From Terfezia claveryi (taxonomy: Eukaryota; Ascomycota; Pezizomycetes; Pezizales; Pezizaceae), in the NCBI GenBank assembly GCA_015179025.1, contig WHUX01000438.1, positions 1 to 27,025 of the forward strand: a stretch of DNA of 27,025 bases, written 5' to 3'. This document shows, piece by piece, positions 20,914 through 27,025 of this stretch. The translations under genes and the position numbers were made by a program. Position 1 is the stretch's first letter. The number at the start of each line of letters is the position of its first letter. The notes under the pieces were generated by a model. The model saw nothing but the letters and a program-made list of their open reading frames with translations. It was not told where the DNA came from and made no database searches.

Positions 20914-21356
20914 ATATTATTCTATCTCTAGCCAAAACTCTTAAGGAGCTCATTAACCTGGCCTCGCAGGTGGAATGAAGGACAGCCAAGTTGGGGATGC
21001 AACAGGCCCAGATCCATCCCCCCCAAAACCTATTGTAACCCCGCCTCCAGAATCAGCACCCCCAAAACCCATCGCAACCCCACTCCCAAAATCAACCCAA
21101 CCCAGTTAATGCAGCACACGTTTCTATGGTAGCTGGGGGAACCACCCCAATAGACCTATCTTCGGGAAGACCCCAGCTCACTCAGAGGGAAAGAGATCGC
21201 CACTGCAATAATGGACAATGCATTGCCTGCGGCAAGGGAGACTATTTTATCGTAGCATGTCCCCTCTGCAAGAACCGCTCCCTAACTGCCTATGCTATAT
21301 CCGAGTTACGGATTGAGGAAGTTGAAGAGTTGGGAAAAGGGGAGTCCCTTGCCTAG
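20914..21356 (+). pseudogene. gypsy-II copy 1 gag, third piece with zinc knuckle
   Basis: After the foldback element gag resumes (TLKELINLASQVE), then a Pro/Gln/Asn-rich stretch and the zinc knuckle CIACGKGDYFIVAC, where the usual His of C-x2-C-x4-H-x4-C is Tyr. It ends with TAG at 21354-21356 after KGESLA, as in copy 2. The -1 frame opens pol across this stop. Confidence 0.87.
21332..21338 (+). promoter_or_regulatory. -1 frameshift slippery heptamer GGGAAAA, copy 1
   Basis: In the gag frame it reads G GGA AAA, the X XXY YYZ form, 15 bp before the gag TAG. Slipping one base back enters the pol frame (codon starts 2 modulo 3), which holds the protease. Confidence 0.75.
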
Positions 21357-24085
21357 TTACTGATACTAGCAAGGGACCTGCTCCAGGTCATTTATCTTTG
21401 TCTGTGTTTTCTTTGCCTACATTTATATCTGTTGATGAGTTTCGCCTGTTTGGTAAGCACTTTGTTGTACCTATAACTGTCAAGTTCAATGACAAAATAG
21501 TGGTTACATCAGCTCTTATAGATTAGAGTACTTCAGGAATAGCATTCATTGACCAGACCTTCGTTAGTAAAAACTCTATACCAACCTCCAAGCTAAAAAC
21601 TCCCTGCCTTCATGATATTATTGACGGCCGCCCTATCTCTTCTAGGGCGATTACCGACCTCGCGTGCCTGCCCAGTGCCATGGGTAATCACTCAGAAGAT
21701 CTCTCAATATTTGTAACCAAGCTAAAGTATCTAATTGTCCTTGGGATCCCCTGGCTTAGGATGCATGATGTATCAGTCAGCTTCGGCTCTTACACCTTGC
21801 GATTCAACAGCCCTTATTGCAAAAAATACTGTAGAGATCTAAAAACTACTGTCACTGGGCTGTGCACATTGCCACCCCCAATAATCCACCTGACTCAGGT
21901 GGTACTCCCGCCTGCACACATCAATGCCACCATTCCCCCTATTTCCCCAGTTCCCTCAGTTACTCCTATTCCCCCAGTTTTCCGATATCCCCCGCCCCTG
22001 CAAAACCCCTGAATATTAACTTTATTAGAGCAGGGGCCTTCGCTCATCTCACTAGGAAGCATAATCTCAAGATGCATACCCTCTCAATTTATGAGATCAA
22101 TCTGGAAATTAATAAGACTAGGTCCAAGGAGGAGTGGAAATCCTTGGTTCAGGATGAGTACTACGAGTTCATAAACCTGTTCTCAGAAAAAGCCGCAGAG
22201 AAGTTGGCACCTCACCGACCATATGACCACATGATTCCGCTGATAGAAGGTAAAACCCCTCCCTATGGGCCCTTCTATAGAATGTCCTGAGTAGAGTTGG
22301 AAGCTCTAAAAAAGTACTTGGAGGAAAACCTCAACAAGAGGTTTATTCACTATAGCTCCTCTCCAGCTGGTACCCCTATGCTGTTCATGAAGAAGTCGGA
22401 TGGCTCTCTTCAGTTGTGTGTTGATTATCGTAGCCTGAACGAGATAACAGTCAAGAACAGATACCCCATGCCCCTGATCCAGGAGACATTAGCTAGGCTA
22501 TCCAAGGCGAAATAGTTCACCAAATTGGATCTGAAAGGAGCTTACAACCTAGTATGGATCGCCGAGGGGGAGGAGTAGAAAACTGCCTTTCAGACACGTT
22601 ACGGCCACTTCGAGTACAACATCATGCCCTTCGGCTTAACTAATGCCCCAGCCTCTTTCCAGTACTGTATTAACGATACCCTACGAGACTTCTTGGATGT
22701 GTTCTATACAGCTTATCTCGATGATATCTTGATCTATTCAGATACCCTAGCAGAATACAAGATTCATGTCCGGCAGGTGTTGGAAAAGCTAGAGCAAGCT
22801 AAATTGTACCTCAAGCCCAAGAAATGCAAGTTTCATATGCAGGAGGTCAAGTATCTGGGGTTAATCATTACTACAGAGGCCATCAGGATAGACCCTGCCA
22901 AGGTCGCTGCTGTCTAGGACTGGGAAACTCCGGTGAATCTCAAGGACGTCTAGGCATTCTTGGTGTTTGCTAACTTTTACTGGTGTTTTATCCTGTGATA
23001 TTTGAAGATCGTAGCCCCCTTACTGCCCTGACCAAAAAAGACTGGCGCTTCGACTGAAATCCAGAAGCCCAATCTACCTTCAAGAACCTCAAGGAAGCCT
23101 TCTGCTCAGCTCCAATCCTGGCCTATTTTGACCCCGATAGCGAGTGCATTGTGTAAATGGACACCTCTGACTATGTCTCCATTGGAATTCTGTCCCAGTA
23201 TGTCAATGGAGTCCTCCACCCAGTGGCCTATTTCTCCAAAAAGCACTCCCCGGCGGAGTGTAATTACAAGATCTATGATAAGGAATTAATGGCTATTGTG
23301 CAGGCTTATGAGGAATGGAGGCCCCACCTGGAGTCAGTGAAGGGAGTTATCGAGGTCCTTTCCGACTACAAGAACCTGGAATACTTCACAACTACCAAGC
23401 TGCTGAATCGCTGGCAGGCTAGGTGGTCAGAAATTCCTGTCCCGGTTCAACTTCAAAATCAAGTACCAGCCAGGAGAGGCTGGTAGGAAACTAGACGCAC
23501 TGACTAGGAGATTAGGAAATCTCCCTAACAGAGGGGATGAAAGGCTAAAATACTAGAACCAGGTGGTACTGAAACCAGAAAATCTTGACCTGGCCGCTAA
23601 CGTTCTAGCTGAGGCTGATGTTGAAGCTAACATTGTAGATGTCGAGGCTGAGATCGTAGATGTCGAGGCCAATGCAGATACTGGAAGTGATCTTCGACAA
23701 CAAGTAAAAAGGGTATACGCGGATGACCCACTGGCCAAAGACATTATCGCCACAGTAGATTCCGGCCAGTGTCGCCCCCCAAGATTTCCCTTGCCGAGTG
23801 TACTTTCTAGGAGGGCATCCTCTACTACCTCAAACAGCTCTATGTACCGGAAGGACAACTGTGCCAGCGATTGATCAAGGAATACCACGACAGCCTAATT
23901 GCAAGTCACTTTAGGGTAGCTAAAACGTTGGAGCTGCTAGCTAGGGAATACATATGGATTGACCAGCGGAAGGATGTGGAATGGTACATACGGAATTGCC
24001 ATGTTTGCAAACATTCTAAGCCTGTCCGCCACGCCCCATACGGGACCCTGAAACCTCTAGACATTCCGGATCGACTCTGGCTGCA
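21332..24085 (+). pseudogene. gypsy-II copy 1 pol: protease, RT, RNase H, integrase finger
   Basis: The protease site is broken: copy 2 ALIDCGASG reads ALID-stop-STSG here. A Pro-rich linker leads to a frameshift near 22003. RT runs [19 protein letters not shown] and the catalytic YLDDILIYS near 22710. RNase H keeps [14 protein letters not shown] and [10 protein letters not shown]. An acidic Val/Glu/Asp-rich stretch (about 23600-23690) precedes the integrase H2C2 finger (YHDSLIASH ... CHVCKHSK). Integrase stops at LDIPDRLW because copy 2 is inserted at 24086. Further frameshifts lie near 22950, 23440 and 23860. TAG replaces TGG or CAG at AK-stop-FTKLDL, GEE-stop-KTAF, AAV-stop-DW and KDV-stop-AFL. 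Confidence 0.9.
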
Positions 24086-24576
24086 TGTCACAACCGTCCT
24101 TTCCTAGCCAGGTTTGAGAGTCGGACGGGATTCCGTCCGACTCTCGTTATTGTTGATTGATATCGTTGTTATCTCTGTTCCTGAGATAAGGGGTCTCGGG
24201 AACCTTATTCCTTCCAGTGGCCTTGGCCAGGAAGGAAGCCTGTATATATAGCTTGCTCTCTCCGCCCTCTCGTTGGATCCCCATCCAACGTCTTGTATAT
24301 CCAATACAGGGCCTTGCTTCTCTCCACGTTGGTGTATCTCCCTTGTGCACCTCCTCGCCTTGTCTCTGCAGCCCAGCTGCCTCCCTTGACACACGCGGCA
24401 TCTGCTTCCGCGTGTCTCGTGTCCCTTGCCCTCTGCCTCTCTTGCCTCTTGCCCTTGCCTCCCGTCTCAGCCTTCCCCTAGTCACATACATAGCGTTCCT
24501 ACGTGTGTCTTGCCCTAGCCTCTGCCTTCTCCCCGGCGTACCCCTTGGTCGCCTTGTTCCCAGAGCCCACGTTACA
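24086..24576 (+). repeat. gypsy-II copy 2 5' LTR, about 491 bp
   Basis: Starts TGTCACAACCGT and ends about GTTACA, aligned to the copy 1 LTR. TATATATA at 24243-24250 is a likely core promoter. Open frames on both strands here are not genes. The 3' limit is uncertain by about 10 bp. Confidence 0.83.
24116..24145. other. perfect 13-bp hairpin in the U3 of the LTR
   Basis: GAGAGTCGGACGG (24116-24128), loop GATT, then CCGTCCGACTCTC (24133-24145). It lies at the place where copy 1 has three units of an unrelated, shorter dyad. Confidence 0.92.
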
Positions 24577-24611
24577 CTACGTTGGATCACTCTGATCAAC
24601 CGGTACGCCCA

Positions 24612-25817
24612 ATGGCTGCCCAAGACACCACCCCGCGCTCGCAGCCAGATTTCGAGCCTGGCAAGCTCTACCCATTCCCATGAACCAGGACGATTTCGGC
24701 AGCTATCGTCAGACCATTATCGATATATACCTGGCGGCGGATGCCTTAGGCCAACGACTGGAATTATTCATACATGAAGGCCAACAAAAACAGACCAGAA
24801 CCAATGATGAGGTCACGATACTCACTGAAGACCTCCTCTCCTGCCAGGCTGACCTCGCAACCGTCCAGAACGACTTGATCAATGAAAGAAGGACCATCCA
24901 GAGCCTGAATAGAGCCCTGGACACAATCCAAGCAGCCCCAGCACCCCAAGCACTACAGGCACCCAAGACCCAGGATCTCCCTACCCCGCCAAAGTTCAAT
25001 GGTGACAGGACTCGCCTGAAAGCCTGGAAAAATTCCATCAAAATCAAACTAACTGGGGATGCTGCAAAATTCCCTACCGTTCAGCACCGATTAGCTTATG
25101 TATACGGCCTATTGGAGGGCAGAGCTTTGGACCAGGTCCAACCCTATGTGCTCGATGACCGCTTCAACCTCCCTGATGTTACTGCTCTGCTCACAATCCT
25201 CGACCGTGCCTTCGGAGACCCAGACCCCGTGGGTACAGCAACTCGCGCTCTCCGAGCACTAAAACAGAAGGGCCATGACCTCTCAACATACGTGGCAGAA
25301 TTCTCAAGGTTGGCAGCGGAGGTGGAGTGGAACGATCGGTGAAGCTGGAACAGTTCGAGGAAGGCCTCAATATTGAGCTCAAACAGGCCCTCCTCCAATC
25401 TCCAGATGTTAAAACCCTGGATGAATTCATTGATCAGGCATCCAAGATGGAGCAAAAGATGGCTAGGTTGAGAGTCTAGGTCAGCGCCCCCAGTACCTAT
25501 CGGCCTCCTGTTAGAGCCCAGCACCTCCAGCAACAAACTCGATCCCAGAACCCTAGCCCTCAGACGCAAGCTACAGCCAATAAGCCAGCCCACCCATCCC
25601 TGGTGGCGGGCGGCACCACCCCCATGGATTTATCAGCAGGCAGGCTCGCCTGACCCAAGAAGAGAGGGAATGCCGCCGGAATAATGGGCTATGCATAGCC
25701 TGTGGGAAGGCCGACCACTTCATTGTGGCTTGCCCCCTTGGAAAGAATCGCTCCCTGGCCATACATGCGGTGTCCGAGACCCCAGAGGAGTCGGGAAAAG
25801 CGGAGTCCCTTGCCTAG
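24612..25817 (+). pseudogene. gypsy-II copy 2 gag, three single-base gaps and one stop
   Basis: The start ATG (24612-24614, MAAQDTTP) aligns with copy 1. The longest open part, 24680-25342, contains NDEVTILTEDLLSCQADLAT (coiled-coil-like) and the capsid region with FGDPDPVGTATRALRALKQ. Compared with copy 1, single bases are missing near 24637, 25340 and 25645, each in a run of G or C. One TAG at 25477-25479 replaces a probable CAG (RV-stop-VSAPSTYRP). The zinc knuckle [14 protein letters not shown] is intact. gag ends at TAG 25815-25817. The gaps could be real lesions or sequencing errors in GC runs. Confidence 0.85.
25793..25799 (+). promoter_or_regulatory. -1 frameshift slippery heptamer GGGAAAA, copy 2
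   Basis: G GGA AAA in the gag frame, 15 bp before the gag stop. The -1 frame then reads through to the protease and RT without a stop. It is at the same place as in copy 1. Confidence 0.8.
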
Positions 25818-27025
25818 TTGCTGACACTAGCAAGGGACCTATCATGGGTCATTTATCTTTGTCTGCGTTTTCTTTGCCTGCATCTATGTCTGTTGATGAA
25901 TCTCGCTTGTTTGGCGAGCATTTTGTAGTACCAATAACTGTTAAATTCAATGGTAAAACAGTAGTAACATCAGCTCTCATAGATTGTGGTGCTTCGGGGA
26001 TAGCCTTCATTGATCAGACCTTCGTCAGTAAAAACTCCATACCAACCTCCAAGCTAAAGACCCCCCGCCTTCTTGATATCATTGACGGCCGCCCTATCTC
26101 TTCTGGAGCTATTACACACCTCGCGTGTCTGCCCAGTGCCATTGGAGACCATTCGGAGGACCTCCCAATGTTCGTGACCAAACTAAAATATCCAATTGTT
26201 CTTGGGATCCCCTGGCTCAGAATGCACGATGTGTCAGTCAGCTTCGGCTCTTACACCTTGCAATTCAACAGCCATTATTGCAGAACAAACTGTGGAGGTC
26301 CAAAAATCACCGTCACGGGGCTATGTGCATTACCACCCCCAATAATCCACCCAACCCAGGTGGTACACCAGCCCGCGCACATCAATGCTGCTCACTGCCC
26401 TGCTCCCCCTGTTCTCCCCGTTCCCCCCGTTCCCGCCGTTCCCCCCGTTCCCCCGTTCCCCCCGTTCCTCCCGTTCCCCCTGTTCCCCTACTCCCCTGTT
26501 CAACCTCCCCCAAAGCCCCTGAATATTAGCTTTATTGGGGCAGGGGCTTTCCCTTACCTCACTGGGAGATACAAGCTGAAGGCGCATGCCCTTTCCATAC
26601 ATGAGGTGAACCTGGAAATCAATAAGACGAGGTCGAGGGAGGAATGGAAGTCCATAGTTCCAGGTGAATACCATGAATTCATCGACTTGTTCTCAGAGAA
26701 GGCCGCGGAGAAGCTCGCACCTCACCGACCATATGACCACACGATTCCGCTGATAGAAGGTAAAACCCCCCCTTACGGCCCACTCTATGGAATGTCCCGA
26801 CCGGAATTGGAAGCCCTGAAGAAGTACTTGGAGGAAAACCTCAACAAGAGCTTCATTCGCCATAGCTCCTCCCCAGCAGGTGCACCCGTATTGTTTGTGA
26901 AGAAATCGGATGGCTCCCTTAGGTTGTGCGTGGATTATCGCGGCCTGAATGAGATTACGGTAAAAAACAGGTACCTCTTGCCCCTGATCCAGGAGACATT
27001 AGCCAGGCTCTCCAAGGCCAAATGG
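25793..27025 (+). CDS. gypsy-II copy 2 pol (protease and RT start), open to the window edge
   Basis: Entered by -1 frameshift from gag. The retropepsin-like protease has [20 protein letters not shown], then DCGASG (25982-25999), where Cys stands for the usual Ser or Thr of D-S/T-G, and later [17 protein letters not shown], the second conserved block. A Pro-rich linker coded by GTTCCCCCC-type repeats (about 26395-26510) follows. RT opens with [39 protein letters not shown] and [13 protein letters not shown], and the window ends at LSKAKW, just before the first catalytic Asp block. More than 400 codons are free of stops. RNase H and integrase should lie to the right. Confidence 0.9.
26395..26510 (+). 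repeat. GTTCCCCCC microrepeat coding a Pro-rich linker
   Basis: Nine- and eight-base units of GTTCCCCCC turn a VPP repeat into an FPP/PFP repeat part-way, because of one eight-base unit, yet the downstream RT frame equals the upstream protease frame. Copy 1 has a shorter version (about 21925-21990). Confidence 0.8.

Larger units (their letters stand above)
14321..24085 (+). mobile_element. gypsy-II copy 1: Ty3/gypsy element split by two insertions
   Basis: A 5' LTR (14321-14855) is followed by gag in three pieces (14895-15311, 17879-18225, 20914-21356), then protease, RT, RNase H and the N-terminal integrase finger, ending at 24085 where copy 2 is inserted. Base-by-base alignment with copy 2 proves the pieces are one gag. 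Net of insertions it is about 4.5 kb. TGG codons of copy 2 are often TAG here (for example 22513-22515 against 27023-27025), as expected of RIP-like decay. Its 3' part should lie beyond copy 2, outside the window. Confidence 0.92.
24086..27025 (+). mobile_element. gypsy-II copy 2: young Ty3/gypsy element, runs off the window
   Basis: It holds a complete 5' LTR, gag, protease and the first part of RT. It is inserted in the integrase region of copy 1; the left flank is CTGCA (24081-24085), which should recur after its 3' LTR outside the window. It is visibly more GC-rich and less decayed than copy 1. The pol frame is open from the frameshift site to the window end. Confidence 0.92.

Noticed and set aside
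18216..20930. 8-bp target duplication for the foldback element
   Set aside because: The flanks ACCTTCAT and ATATTATT agree at only 4 of 8 positions, so no duplication is claimed.
24577..24600. Primer-binding site for gypsy-II
   Set aside because: TTGGATCACTCTG follows the LTR in copy 2 and a similar TTGGATCGCC in copy 1, but I could not match it to a tRNA 3' end with confidence.
24147..24777. Open frames of 158 and 186 codons on opposite strands in the LTR region
   Set aside because: They overlap the LTR and the gag start of copy 2, have no domains, and are broken in the aligned copy 1 LTR.
25144..26674. Minus-strand open frames of 114 and 149 codons
   Set aside because: They are shadows of gypsy-II copy 2 gag and pol; the Gly/Glu/Arg-rich one is the reverse of the Pro-rich linker.

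Overview
The window has the look of a transposon graveyard from a fungal nuclear genome, most likely a filamentous ascomycete. The reasons are short GT-AG introns with GTAAGT-type donors and CTAAC-type branch sites, element families typical of fungi, and mutation of older copies that is dominated by C-to-T changes at CpA and CpG on either strand (TGG to TAG, CAG to TAG, CAA to TAA, CGA to TGA). That pattern resembles repeat-induced point mutation (RIP) and/or methylcytosine deamination. The species cannot be told from the sequence. I see no intact host gene, no tRNA or rRNA gene and no CRISPR array.

Layout, left to right. (1) 1-5195, minus strand: a nearly complete Ty1/copia retrotransposon. 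Its 644-bp 5' LTR is at 4552-5195; only the first 16 nt of the 3' LTR lie in the window. gag, protease, integrase, RT and RNase H are all recognisable but carry several frameshifts and stops. (2) 5196-5900: an unrecognised decayed coding remnant with one intron-like segment. (3) About 5914-9777, plus strand: a hAT DNA transposon with a four-exon transposase (6092-9065) killed by nonsense changes. Four arrays of a decamer, consensus ATCCGTGACA, flank the gene and lie inside two of its three introns. (4) 9941-14320, plus strand: a Ty3/gypsy chromovirus pol (gypsy-I) that keeps one reading frame over more than 4 kb, with an unusual Cys/His-rich insert between RNase H and integrase. Its chromodomain is cut at 14321 by the next element.

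(5) 14321-24085, plus strand: gypsy-II copy 1, a different Ty3/gypsy family. Its gag is split twice: by a pogo/Fot1-type transposon (15312-17878, transposase on the minus strand, about 42-bp inverted repeats, TA target) and by a 2.7-kb foldback-like element (18226-20913). The foldback has inverted arms of about 0.9-1.0 kb around a (TA)-rich minisatellite. (6) 24086-27025 and beyond: gypsy-II copy 2, much younger, inserted into the integrase of copy 1. Comparing copies 1 and 2 gives the insertion points almost to the base. It also shows which codons became stops, and that both copies carry a GGGAAAA -1 frameshift site between gag and pol.

The nesting gives an order of events: gypsy-I is oldest, then gypsy-II copy 1, then the pogo element, the foldback element and gypsy-II copy 2, each landing independently in copy 1. 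None of the older elements can make its own proteins. Only the pol of copy 2 is open to the window edge.
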